Shown: one piece after another, positions 1-7,905 of the stretch
Position numbering within the stretch: the first letter of the stretch is position 1
How the letters are laid out: each line of letters starts with the position of its first letter
Origin: Paenibacillus endophyticus
GTDB taxonomy: Bacteria > Bacillota > Bacilli > Paenibacillales > Paenibacillaceae
Assembly: GCF_014192395.1 (NCBI RefSeq)
Contig: NZ_JACHXW010000002.1
Location: forward strand, 434,001 to 498,000
Direction of reading: 5' to 3'
Length of the DNA stretch: 64,000 nt
The notes under the pieces: model-generated
What the model was told of the DNA's origin: nothing
Databases searched by the model: none
The model's input: only the letters and a program-made list of their open reading frames with translations
Translations under genes and position numbers: made by a program

Positions 1-1381
1 TTTCTTTCAATGCCGTGTCGAGATCAACTGTTCCGCTTACCCAGTCAGTCATCCCTTTCCAGAACGTGCCTGCGCCAACTGAACCCGGCATCAAGTCGGA
101 GCCATCGAAACGGATCGTATCCGCTGTTTTTATAAACTCAGCCATTCTGCGTTCTTGATCATTCGGATACCATGAAGCATCTGCGTCGTTCATCGGCGCC
201 GTTACGCCTCCTGTTTGAATCCACGTTTTGAGGGATTCGCCAGTAGTGAAAAACTCAAGCACTGCGCGAACCTCTGGACGGTCATTGAACATAGCGTAGA
301 TATCGCCAGAAATTAAAGCAGGCTGGCCGTACTGCTCATCAATTGCAGGCAGTGGGAACCAATCATAATCATCAGCCGTCAAGCCTTCTGGGAAGAAGCT
401 TGTAATGAAGCCGGCTTGACGGTGAAGCCACGCCTTTGGCGGGTTGTCGAAGAGCGGTTTAACCGCATCACCGAAAGAAGTCGTAGCGATCGACTTCCGG
501 CCGCCGTAGACATAATCTTCATTGAACCAAATTTCAGCCATTTTTTCCGCGGCATTTTTCACAATCGGATCGGTGAACGGAAGCTCGCCGGTTAACCATT
601 TATCATAGTTTTCCGGTGTGGTTGTACGGAGCATAATATCTTCCATCCAGTCTGTTGCAGGCCAGCCTGTCGCAGTACCGCTCTCAATGCCAATACTCCA
701 GGCAGGATCGCCGTCTTTTGCGATTTGATCCGTCAGCGTCATAAGCTCTGCCCATGTTTTTGGAACCGTATAGCCCGCGTCTGCAAAAGCTTTTTTGTTA
801 TACCATACCAAGCTCTTCACGCTGCTCCGCGCCCATACGCCTGCCATAACGTCGCCGCTAGAGCCTTTCATCGTAGCCATATCCAGCCAGCTTTGATTGT
901 ACTGCTTCTTTAAATAGTCATCGTTCAAAAATGATTTCACGTCAACGACTTTGCCTGCCTCTACAAATCCCTTCAATAGGCCTGGTTGAGGAAAGTCTGC
1001 AATATCTGGCGCATTGCCGCCGTTTACACGGACAGAAATTGTCGCTTCGAACTCTTTTGAGCCTTCATATGCAATATCAATTCCCGTTTTCTCTTCAAAC
1101 GCTTTGATGCTTTCCGTGAATTTCACTTCATCAGCATCCGTAAACGGACCGAACATCGTTACTTTTTTGCCTTTGAAATCACCGTTCATCGCTTGGGCAA
1201 GTGCACTGTCTCCGCCATTCGTATCTGTATTCCCATCATCAGCAGTTGCATCTGGCTTTTCCGTTGGCGTATTTGCCCCGTTATTTACATTGTTTTTCCC
1301 TCCGCAAGCCGTTATTGCCATGGCAAGTACGATCAACAGAATAAAGGCAGTCAATGCTTTCTTTGTGTTTTTCGCGTACAT
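1..1381 (-). CDS. Sugar ABC transporter substrate-binding lipoprotein, C-terminus cut by window edge
   Basis: This is a family 1 (maltose-type) extracellular solute-binding protein that would capture a sugar outside the membrane for an ABC importer. The start at 1381 (MYAKNTKK) follows AAAGG at a normal distance; an ATG at 1390 lies too close to that site. Residues 1-25 form a lipoprotein signal peptide ending in the lipobox ITAC with Cys26, followed by a Gly/Asn/Thr-rich tether. The body shows the family's features: a MFGPF strand start, APDIADFPQPG near residue 130, and an aromatic-rich second half (WPATDWMEDI, DDYDWFPLPA). The reading frame runs off base 1 with no stop, so the C-terminus and the expected permease genes lie outside. 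It sits downstream of a LacI-family gene in the same direction, with LacI-type operators in between, so sugar-responsive control is likely. The exact sugar cannot be told. Confidence 0.9.
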   Translation of the reverse strand, partial: MYAKNTKKALTAFILLIVLAMAITACGGKNNVNNGANTPTEKPDATADDGNTDTNGGDSALAQAMNGDFKGKKVTMFGPFTDADEVKFTESIKAFEEKTGIDIAYEGSKEFEATISVRVNGGNAPDIADFPQPGLLKGFVEAGKVVDVKSFLNDDYLKKQYNQSWLDMATMKGSSGDVMAGVWARSSVKSLVWYNKKAFADAGYTVPKTWAELMTLTDQIAKDGDPAWSIGIESGTATGWPATDWMEDIMLRTTTPENYDKWLTGELPFTDPIVKNAAEKMAEIWFNEDYVYGGRKSIATTSFGDAVKPLFDNPPKAWLHRQAGFITSFFPEGLTADDYDWFPLPAIDEQYGQPALISGDIYAMFNDRPEVRAVLEFFTTGESLKTWIQTGGVTAPMNDADASWYPNDQERRMAEFIKTADTIRFDGSDLMPGSVGAGTFWKGMTDWVSGTVDLDTALKE

Positions 1382-1544
1382 AGACCTCATCCTTTCTTAT
1401 TTAAACAATCCAGTAATTACCTTAAACCTTCATGGCCTTTTCGAAACATCAAAAAACGCTATTCTTTCGTCGCTTGCCTCACCTCCTTTAAAATGCCAAT
1501 TCAGACTTTTTTTATGCCCATTATTCCAGCTGCGTTAGGTATTC

Positions 1545-1584
1545 TGAAAAGCAATCGTTTTCATTATGCTTGAAAAGCTTTTCA
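1545..1584. promoter_or_regulatory. Pair of LacI-type operators upstream of the sugar-binding protein gene
   Basis: Two TGAAAA...TTTTCA inverted repeats stand side by side. TGAAAAGCTTTTCA at 1571-1584 is a perfect 14-bp palindrome. At 1545-1563 the same half-sites flank a 7-bp spacer. The same TGAAAA/TTTTC motif is repeated in front of the LacI-family gene at 2744-2783, so both sets are probably bound by that regulator. Downstream, towards the binding-protein gene, an unusually strong ribosome-binding-like stretch (1479-1488, minus strand) leads only into a 7-codon frame. Confidence 0.65.
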
Positions 1585-1650
1585 TGATTTCCGGGCAGTG
1601 CTCGCTTCGAAAGCTGCTAACAGCCTTTTAACGATTAAGCACTTATTGTA

Positions 1651-2655
1651 TTAAATCATTCTAGTCGATTCTCTTATCACAAGCTGATGAGGTAGCTTTT
1701 CTCTCAAAACGGCAACCTCGCCGTTCGTAATCAGTTCATGCAGCTTCTCTACTGAGCGATAGCCGATATCATAGGTCGGTTGATCAATCGTTGTCAGCTT
1801 GGGAATAAACATCTGCGCCATGCGAATGTTGTCAAAGCCGATGACGGACATTCGGTCAGGCACTGATTTCCCATGATCCCGCAAATAAGAAATGACCCCC
1901 ATTGCGAATTCATCTGATGCGGCAAATATAGCCGTAAGCTCAGAACAACGGGCGAAAAGCCGTTCAGACGCCTCGTATGCATGCTCGAATCGATGCTCAG
2001 CAAACTCAATTTCATCCGTATTATGGACAATTCCAAACTCTAGCAGCGCTTTCTTGTATCCGGCATAACGCGGTTCACCGGAGATCGTATGCCCGAGCGG
2101 GAAGCTGATCATGCCAATGCGGCGATGTCCCAATTCGATTAAATGCTTTACCGCTTCATATGCACCCTGCTCATCGTCAATATCAACGGAGGGGATGTCA
2201 TATTCAGGCGCATTCGTGGAAGCCAGCACGAAAGGCAGACGATAACGCTGCATTTCCTCGTAGTACTCCTCGTGCAGCGAGTCGCTAGTGAATATGATGC
2301 CGTCAACCTGCTTCTCAAAAAACGTCTGAACGTATGCGATTGTCCGCTTCTTATCTCGGTCTGTATTGCATATCATCAAGCTATGGTTGAGCATGACAGC
2401 AGCGTCCTGCATTCCCCGAATGAGTCCTGCATAATAGGGGTTCTCGATATCCGGTATCATCACACCTAGCGTATCGGACTTTTTGTATATTAGGCCGCGA
2501 GCGAACCCGTTTGGCTGATACTGCAGCACCTCGATCGCTTCCAATACTTTCACACGCTTTTCTTCGACCACAGTATCAGGTGCATTCATGACTCTCGATA
2601 CCGTACTAATCGATACATTGGCATACTTCGCTACATCTCGTATGGTCGATTTCAT
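1651..2655 (-). CDS. LacI family transcriptional regulator
   Basis: A 334-residue LacI/GalR-type repressor. The helix-turn-helix is at the extreme N-terminus (STIRDVAKYANVSISTVSRV, residues 3-22), followed by the hinge region with QYQPNGFARGL. The rest is the periplasmic-binding-protein-like sensor domain with DTLGVMIPDIENPYYAGLIRG, PSVDIDDEQGAYEAV, GHRRIGMI and the late SVIGFDNI and TTIDQP motifs. The start at 2655 follows AAGGA at 9 bases and places the HTH correctly; a longer frame from 2727 adds 24 residues before the HTH and is rejected. It lies upstream of, and in the same direction as, the solute-binding protein gene. It probably controls that transporter and itself, because matching operators precede both genes. 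The effector sugar is unknown. Confidence 0.93.
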   Translation of the reverse strand: MKSTIRDVAKYANVSISTVSRVMNAPDTVVEEKRVKVLEAIEVLQYQPNGFARGLIYKKSDTLGVMIPDIENPYYAGLIRGMQDAAVMLNHSLMICNTDRDKKRTIAYVQTFFEKQVDGIIFTSDSLHEEYYEEMQRYRLPFVLASTNAPEYDIPSVDIDDEQGAYEAVKHLIELGHRRIGMISFPLGHTISGEPRYAGYKKALLEFGIVHNTDEIEFAEHRFEHAYEASERLFARCSELTAIFAASDEFAMGVISYLRDHGKSVPDRMSVIGFDNIRMAQMFIPKLTTIDQPTYDIGYRSVEKLHELITNGEVAVLREKLPHQLVIRESTRMI

Positions 2656-2743
2656 AGTTGCACGTCCTTCTTGCTCATTAGGATGGTTTGGAGTAAACAA
2701 ACACATTCTCAATCTATCCGCACACATTCATGGAAGGGCTTTC

Positions 2744-2783
2744 TGAAAACCTTTTCTGAAAACCTTTTCTGAAAACCTTTTCA
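2744..2783. promoter_or_regulatory. Triple tandem LacI-type operator upstream of the LacI-family gene
   Basis: Three head-to-tail copies of the 13-mer TGAAAACCTTTTC (2744-2756, 2757-2769, 2770-2782) stand 89 bp before the start codon of the LacI-family gene. Each copy is a near-palindrome with the same TGAAAA/TTTTC half-sites as the operators at 1545-1584. The arrangement suggests autoregulation by an operator that has been multiplied; binding itself is inferred. Confidence 0.6.
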
Positions 2784-2847
2784 ACGATAGTATAGTCCCA
2801 AAAATCCCGCTTTGCAACAAAAATTTACATGGGCTTGTCCGCTTAAC

Positions 2848-2884
2848 AAAAGAGAGCGCGCTTCATACGGAAGCCGCTCTCTTC
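2848..2884 (-). terminator. Rho-independent terminator after the small hypothetical gene
   Basis: The minus strand reads a GC-rich hairpin with AGAGAGCG paired to CGCTCTCT and inner CTTC/GAAG pairing, followed by TTTTG. It lies 30 bp past the stop of the small gene at 2914-3168. It could also act on the plus strand. Confidence 0.6.
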
Positions 2885-2913
2885 TTCATTCAACGATTGA
2901 TGGACCTTCACTC

Positions 2914-3168
2914 CTATTGCCCGCCGCTTCCAAAATGATGATCTTGGATGACCTCACTTGAAGACCAAGTCATGTCGATACCATCCTCCCAAGCGGATAA
3001 TAGAAAGTTCTGCATCACGCCGCAAACTTCGCCATAGCTCATGGCAACACTAGACCAACTATCGCTATTATCTATGTTTTCTGAACCAAGGTGAAACGGC
3101 TGTCGCCGTCCTTTGGCGGCGCAGCGCGTTTCATACCGAGAAATATAGAGAAAGGATGGCGAAATCAT
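2914..3168 (-). CDS. Small hypothetical protein, 84 aa
   Basis: An 84-residue frame with an ATG preceded by AGGAAAG at 5 bases and followed by its own hairpin terminator. The product is not recognised. The C-terminal half (from MSYGEVCGV) is acidic with aromatics and ends in DHHFGSGGQ; no signal peptide or membrane segment is seen. The start lies only about 18 bp past the terminator of the ABC-F gene, which leaves little room for a promoter of its own, so it may depend on read-through. It may also not be a gene. Confidence 0.35.
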   Translation of the reverse strand: MISPSFLYISRYETRCAAKGRRQPFHLGSENIDNSDSWSSVAMSYGEVCGVMQNFLLSAWEDGIDMTWSSSEVIQDHHFGSGGQ

Positions 3169-3185
3169 ATACTTTCCTATATTTC

Positions 3186-3234
3186 AAAAAAGAGAGCTCG
3201 CCCGTGAGGTGAACCTCACAGGCAAGCTCTCTTA
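3186..3234 (-). terminator. Strong rho-independent terminator of the ABC-F gene
   Basis: On the minus strand the arms AGAGAGCTTGCC and GGCGAGCTCTCT, with an inner GTGAGG/CCTCAC pairing, form a long hairpin followed by six T residues. It lies directly after the stop codon of the ABC-F ATPase gene. Confidence 0.85.
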
Positions 3235-3245
3235 ACTATAGCAGC

Positions 3246-4865
3246 TTATACCGCGTACATGCGTTCGCGAAGCGCTTTTACTTCCGCGCTCTCCAGATAC
3301 TCGTCATAGGTCATCATCCGATCGATTACGCCATTTGGCGTAATTTCAACGATTCGGTTAGCGATCGTTTGTACGAACTGATGGTCATGCGAGGTGAAGA
3401 GAATCGTGCAATCTGTATCCGTCAAGCCATTATTAAGCGCTGTGATCGATTCGAGATCCAAGTGATTGGTTGGCTCATCGAGAATAAACACGTTAGCGCC
3501 CTCAAGCATCATCTTAGACAGCATGCAGCGAACCTTCTCGCCCCCGGACAACACGCTAGCTTTCTTCATCGCATCGTCGCCGGAGAACAGCATACGTCCA
3601 AGGAAGCCGCGAATGAACGTCTCATCCGGATCCTTTGAATACTGGCGAAGCCATTCCACCAAGTTTAGATCAACGCCGTCGAAATAAGGGGAGTTGTCTT
3701 TAGGGAAATAAGCCTGTGAAGTCGTTACGCCCCATGAGTAGCTGCCTGCATCCGCTTCTACTTCGCCAACAAGCAGTTGGAAAAGCAGCGTTTTAGGCAA
3801 GCTGTTCGGTCCAACAAATGCTACCTTATCACCTTTGTTAAGTGCAATAGTAAGATTGTCGATTACTTTCTCGCCGTCAATCGTTTTGGTCAAACCGTCT
3901 ACAAGCAGCAGTTGCTTGCCTGCCTCGCGCTCGCCTTTGAAGAGGATGAACGGATATTTGCGATTCGACGGACGAATATCGTCAAGCGAGATCTTCTCAA
4001 GCAGCTTCTGTCTTGAAGTTGCCTGCTTCGCTTTCGATTTGTTCGCGCTAAAGCGCTGAATAAACGCTTGAAGCTCTTTGATTTTGTCTTCCTTCTTCTT
4101 GTTCTCGCCGCGCATCAGCTGCAAAGCAAGCTGGCTCGACTCGTACCAGAAGTCGTAGTTGCCGACGTACATTTGGATTTTGCCGAAGTCAATGTCCGCA
4201 ATGTGCGTACATACCGTATTCAGGAAATGCCTGTCATGGCTGACAACGACAACAGTGCCTTCATAGTCGGCAAGGAAATCCTCAAGCCAGCGAATGGACT
4301 CGATGTCCAAGTGGTTGGTAGGCTCATCGAGCAATAGAATGTTCGGTGCGCCGAACAAAGCTTGAGCAAGCAATACGCGTACCTTCTCGTTACCGCTAAG
4401 CTCTGCCATTTTCTTGTCATGCAGATCAGGTGTGATGCCAAGGCCATTCAGCATCTCAGCCGCTTCCGATTCAGCTTCCCAACCGTTCATGTCTGCAAAA
4501 TCAGCTTCCAGCTCGCCTGCGCGCATGCCGTCCTCATCCGTGAAGTCCGCTTTCGCATACAGCGCGTCCTTCTCCTTCATGACTTCATACAAACGCTTAT
4601 GCCCCATCATAACCGTCTCAAGAACGACTGACTCATCGTACTCGTAATGGTTCTGCTTCAGAACGGCAAGCCGTTCGCCCGGCGTTATATGCACTTCTCC
4701 GTGCGATTGCTCTACTTCACCGGATAATATTTTGAGAAAAGTCGATTTGCCGGCGCCATTCGCGCCAATCAAGCCGTAACAGTTGCCTGGCGTAAACTTA
4801 ATGCTTACATCTTCAAAAAGCGCCCGCTTCCCGTAACGGAGCGTTATGCCACTTGTACTAATCAT
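3246..4865 (-). CDS. ABC-F family ATPase (YkpA/YbiT-like)
   Basis: A 539-residue soluble protein with two ABC ATPase domains and no membrane segments. ABC-F proteins act on ribosomes in translation or antibiotic protection. Domain 1 has the P-loop GANGAGKST near residue 36, signature LSGNEKVR and Walker B LLLDEPTNHLD. Domain 2 has signature LSGGEKVR and FILDEPTNHLD. The inter-domain linker (about residues 245-300) is Lys-rich and helical. The second P-loop reads GPNSLPKT, a departure from GxxGxGK[ST]. Length and sequence match the B. subtilis YkpA type rather than YfmR or Uup. The ATG at 4865 is preferred; the longer frame from a GTG at 4886 has no ribosome binding site in front of it. It is monocistronic with its own terminator. 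Confidence 0.93.
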   Translation of the reverse strand: MISTSGITLRYGKRALFEDVSIKFTPGNCYGLIGANGAGKSTFLKILSGEVEQSHGEVHITPGERLAVLKQNHYEYDESVVLETVMMGHKRLYEVMKEKDALYAKADFTDEDGMRAGELEADFADMNGWEAESEAAEMLNGLGITPDLHDKKMAELSGNEKVRVLLAQALFGAPNILLLDEPTNHLDIESIRWLEDFLADYEGTVVVVSHDRHFLNTVCTHIADIDFGKIQMYVGNYDFWYESSQLALQLMRGENKKKEDKIKELQAFIQRFSANKSKAKQATSRQKLLEKISLDDIRPSNRKYPFILFKGEREAGKQLLLVDGLTKTIDGEKVIDNLTIALNKGDKVAFVGPNSLPKTLLFQLLVGEVEADAGSYSWGVTTSQAYFPKDNSPYFDGVDLNLVEWLRQYSKDPDETFIRGFLGRMLFSGDDAMKKASVLSGGEKVRCMLSKMMLEGANVFILDEPTNHLDLESITALNNGLTDTDCTILFTSHDHQFVQTIANRIVEITPNGVIDRMMTYDEYLESAEVKALRERMYAV

Positions 4866-5016
4866 TCGTTTAATCCCGTCCTTCACTACAAAATCAGTTT
4901 ATATCGAACCATTATACCACAGTATGCTCGGAAACCGAACCCTCTTTTGCCTTTGTCACGGCCTTTTCACAGGGTTCGCTTGTTGTTAAATGTTATTTCT
5001 AAGAGGCTGCATGCGT

Positions 5017-5067
5017 AAAAAGCCCTCGTAGAAGCTTTCTGCGGACAGCAAGCTTCTACGAGGGCTA
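5017..5067 (-). terminator. Strong rho-independent terminator of the oxidoreductase gene
   Basis: Perfect 17-bp arms (AGCCCTCGTAGAAGCTT and its complement) enclose an 11-base loop and are followed by TTTTT on the minus strand. It sits 40 bp after the stop of the Gfo/Idh/MocA gene. Confidence 0.9.
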
Positions 5068-5107
5068 ACGCATAGCAATCATCGTCTTAAGGCGCAATGT
5101 CGCTGGT

Positions 5108-6175
5108 TTAGTCCCAGTTCAGCTTGACTTCGTTGCCCGTACGGGATGATTCGTAAATCGCGTCTAGAATACGGTTATTGGTATAACCGGAAAGAGCGGA
5201 TGTAATCGGCTGTTTGCCCTCCCGGATACATTCTACGAAGTGGCGGCTCATCAGAATCCGATCCTCTTCGCCGTCCAGAGGTTCAATATCGCTTTCGGCA
5301 ACGCCCGTTTCAGCATGCGTTACGTACTTGCCGTATTTACCTACGATCGCGACGCCGCCTTGCGTTCCCATAAGGTGAATGAAAGGCTCCTCCGAAAGAA
5401 ATGCCGCATGTGCAGCCCAACTGACTTCCAATGACAGGGTTGCGCCGTTATCGAGCTTGATCAGTGCGGAAGCAAGATCCTCAACATCATAGTATCCGTC
5501 CCAATTCGGCGTTCCCCAGTTGCCAATGCCCTCGCGCTTAGGTCCGAACTCTGCATAGGTTGATCCGTACACGGATACAGGCTTCGGATTACCCATTAGA
5601 TACAGGGATAAATCCAGCATATGAACGCCAATATCGATAAGCGGCCCGCCTCCGGACTGATCCTTGCGCGTAAACCATGATCCCCAGCCCGGAATGCCTT
5701 TTTTACGGAACCAGCCCGCTTTCGCGTTGTATACTTGTCCAACATCTCCATTGTCGATATGCTGCTTAAGTGCCCGGCTTAGACCGCTCCAGCGCATTTG
5801 ATGCGACATCATGAGAATTTTTCCTGATTTCTCCACTTCTTCAACGATCTCGCGCGCAGCATCCGAATTGATTGCCATCGGCTTCTCCAATAGAACATGC
5901 TTGCCGTGCTTAAGCGCTTCAATCGCAAGCGCAGCATGGTAGTTGTTCGGCACGCCAATGACGACGGCATCAATCGACGGGTCCTCAAGCAGCGCTTGCG
6001 GACTAGCATGCACAGTCTCGATTCCGTGCTCAGAAGCCCTTTGCTCGGCGAGGGGAAGGTAAACGTCCGTTACTGCCACGACATCGATGCCTTCTACCAT
6101 TTTGAAAGTCTGCATGTGAACGCTGCCGATCGCGCCTGCCCCGATAATGCCAAGGCGTATGTTTGCTTGACTCAT
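5108..6175 (-). CDS. Gfo/Idh/MocA family NAD(P)-dependent oxidoreductase
   Basis: A 355-residue cytosolic sugar or inositol dehydrogenase-type enzyme. The N-terminal Rossmann fold shows GIIGAGAIGSVH (residues 9-20), then AVVIGVPNNYHAALAIEAL and the family signature HVLLEKPMA, whose Lys is the usual catalytic lysine. The C-terminal alpha/beta domain contains GGGPLIDIGVHMLDL, which supplies the conserved Asp/His pair, and the aromatic cluster NWGTPNWDGYYDVEDLA. The start follows AAGGAGGAG at 8 bases. It is a single-gene unit with a strong terminator and is preceded by the 38-bp palindrome array at 6193-6437, so special regulation is likely. The substrate cannot be deduced; sugars and inositols are typical. 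Confidence 0.9.
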   Translation of the reverse strand: MSQANIRLGIIGAGAIGSVHMQTFKMVEGIDVVAVTDVYLPLAEQRASEHGIETVHASPQALLEDPSIDAVVIGVPNNYHAALAIEALKHGKHVLLEKPMAINSDAAREIVEEVEKSGKILMMSHQMRWSGLSRALKQHIDNGDVGQVYNAKAGWFRKKGIPGWGSWFTRKDQSGGGPLIDIGVHMLDLSLYLMGNPKPVSVYGSTYAEFGPKREGIGNWGTPNWDGYYDVEDLASALIKLDNGATLSLEVSWAAHAAFLSEEPFIHLMGTQGGVAIVGKYGKYVTHAETGVAESDIEPLDGEEDRILMSRHFVECIREGKQPITSALSGYTNNRILDAIYESSRTGNEVKLNWD

Positions 6176-6192
6176 TTGTTGCTCCTCCTTAT

Positions 6193-6437
6193 AGGTTTGC
6201 TTGCAAACCTCACATCGTAAGCATTAGCTTAGGTTTGCTTGCAAACCTCACATCGTAAGCATTAGCTTAGGTTTGCTTGCAAACCTCACATCGTAAGCAT
6301 TAGCTTAGGTTTGCTTGCAAACCTCACTTTATAAGCTTTAGCATAGGTTTGCTAGCAAACCTCACATCGTAAGCATTAGCTTAGGTTTGCTTGCAACCTT
6401 GCTTCGTAAGCTCTGCCTCGGGCATGCAAGCATACCT
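6193..6437. repeat. 38-bp tandem array of palindromes in the leader or promoter of the oxidoreductase gene
   Basis: Six good copies and one decayed copy of a 38-bp unit start at 6193, 6231, 6269, 6307, 6345, 6383 and 6421. Each unit holds the palindrome AGGTTTGCTTGCAAACCT (8-bp arms, TT centre) and a second smaller inverted repeat, TAAGC-ATTA-GCTTA. Copies 1-3 are identical, copies 4 and 5 carry a few changes, and copies 6-7 decay with distance from the gene. The array ends 17 bp before the start codon of the oxidoreductase gene, directly upstream of its ribosome binding site. This may be a multi-site operator, or a chain of hairpins if it is transcribed. It fills most of the 360-bp gap between genes. 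Confidence 0.85.
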
Positions 6438-6535
6438 TTTCTCGCCATCAATTGCCAATCTATGCTCTAGAACAGTATAACCCGTCTCTCTACCGCCGTC
6501 ATTGCGCGAATTTGGCGTGCATTTGTTCGCGTTTG

Positions 6536-7642
6536 TTATTTCCCAGACAATCGCCATGTCTCGCCAAGCGGCAAAATAACGATGCGCTCATCCGGGATGC
6601 TTCGGCTCCTGCGTTCGGCTTCCAGCCGGTCCAACGCTTCGCGCGGCGTATCATCGGCTAGCTTGAACGCGCCGAAATGCATCGGCACGAACCATTTGGC
6701 AGACAAATCATCGAAAGCTTGGAGCGCCTGCTCAGGCGTAATATGCTGCGGTGCCATAAACCATTCAGGCTCATAGGCGCCGATCGGCAGCAAGGCTACG
6801 TCAATCGGAAACCTTTTGCCAATTTCCTTGAAGCCTTGGAAGTAGCCGCTGTCTCCCGCGAAATAAATCGTCGGGAAATCCGCCACTTGAGGCCTCTCCT
6901 GCTCTGCCACTCCGCTGAAGAACGGGTGCAAGCGATCAGCCTCCTGGGCTGCGCTGGCCGTCTCAGCGCGGGCCTCAGCATTTGCCGAGGAGACCTTCAC
7001 AATCGAAGCGTCGCTGCCTGCAGGCCTGCTTGCAAGCTTGCCGCTGCGCGACGCAGGACGCTCAATGACAAAGCCTCCCCAGTGCGAGCTGTTCGTATCC
7101 CAGGGACTGCGCCGCGTGGAATGCTGGGATGGCACAAAGGTGAATTTGACGCCGCTAATCATAACGGATTCCCACCAGTGCAGCTCATGGACGCGGATAA
7201 AACCTTTTTTACGTAGTTTAGCCCCTAGACCTGCCGGAACCAGCAGCTGCCTGCCTCCAATCAGCCTTCTGAGCGAATTGATATTCAAATGATCGTAATG
7301 GGAATGCGAAATAAGGACAACATCGACAGGCGGAACATCGTCGATTGGAATACCCGGCGGCGAGAGCCTTTTTTGAAAAGCCATCTGGGTGGACCAGACC
7401 GGGTCCGTCATAATATTCAAACCGCCTAGCTGTATGAAAAAGGTCGAATGCCCCACCCAAGTGAGGGAAGGCCATTTTCGGTTATCTTCCAAATATGCGA
7501 TGTCAGGCTCGACATTCGGAACGGTGAATGAATAATCCTTCATTCTCAGCCTGCGAATGCGCTCTTGACGCCATCTTTTGAATTGCTTCAACGATGTGTG
7601 CTGTTCAATCGGATCTATGTTTGCAAATCGTTTTAACCTCAA
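6536..7642 (-). CDS. MBL-fold metal-dependent hydrolase (NAPE-PLD/UlaG-like)
   Basis: A metallo-beta-lactamase-fold hydrolase of the NAPE-PLD/UlaG-like group. It shows WVGHSTFFIQLGG, TDPVW, the metal motif HSHYDHL, then PSQHSTRRSPWDTN, the late metal Asp in FAGDSGY, and the final His in MHFGAFKLA. A variable segment of about 50 residues, rich in Ala, Ser and Glu, interrupts the fold between GGFVIE and FPTIYFAGD, so this copy is longer than usual. TTG at 7642 (MRLKRFANID) has GGGAGGG 9 bases upstream; a TTG at 7708 in the same frame has no ribosome binding site at a working distance. The gene stands alone between the repeat array and the divergent cvfC-like gene. The substrate is unknown. Confidence 0.85.
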   Translation of the reverse strand: MRLKRFANIDPIEQHTSLKQFKRWRQERIRRLRMKDYSFTVPNVEPDIAYLEDNRKWPSLTWVGHSTFFIQLGGLNIMTDPVWSTQMAFQKRLSPPGIPIDDVPPVDVVLISHSHYDHLNINSLRRLIGGRQLLVPAGLGAKLRKKGFIRVHELHWWESVMISGVKFTFVPSQHSTRRSPWDTNSSHWGGFVIERPASRSGKLASRPAGSDASIVKVSSANAEARAETASAAQEADRLHPFFSGVAEQERPQVADFPTIYFAGDSGYFQGFKEIGKRFPIDVALLPIGAYEPEWFMAPQHITPEQALQAFDDLSAKWFVPMHFGAFKLADDTPREALDRLEAERRSRSIPDERIVILPLGETWRLSGK

Positions 7643-7905
7643 CCGTTCATCCCTCCCCGCAAATTGTTTTGTTTTTATAAGATACCAAGGCGACAGCTTA
7701 CAATGCAAATATGTTATTTATACGTAAAGCCTCCTGCCGCATAAAAATTCCGACCCGAATGCGTTCAACGTTCGCATCCATTTCTAAAATCAGTTACACT
7801 TGGTTATATAGGTTTTACACATAAGACTACGCTTTCGACGCAGCAAATGTTACTCGATTGCTGGAAACGATTGACCAATCCATCACCCTTTCAGGAGGTT
7901 TCCTT

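Noticed and set aside
1014..1573. Plus-strand frames of 174 and 126 codons
   Set aside because: They are antisense to the signal-peptide region of the sugar-binding protein and its leader; hydrophobic and AT-rich sequence explains their length.
6193..6437. CRISPR array
   Set aside because: The 38-bp units are directly adjacent with no variable spacer, and no cas gene is near.
6677..7216. A 179-codon plus-strand frame
   Set aside because: It is antisense to the MBL-fold hydrolase and has no recognisable protein features.
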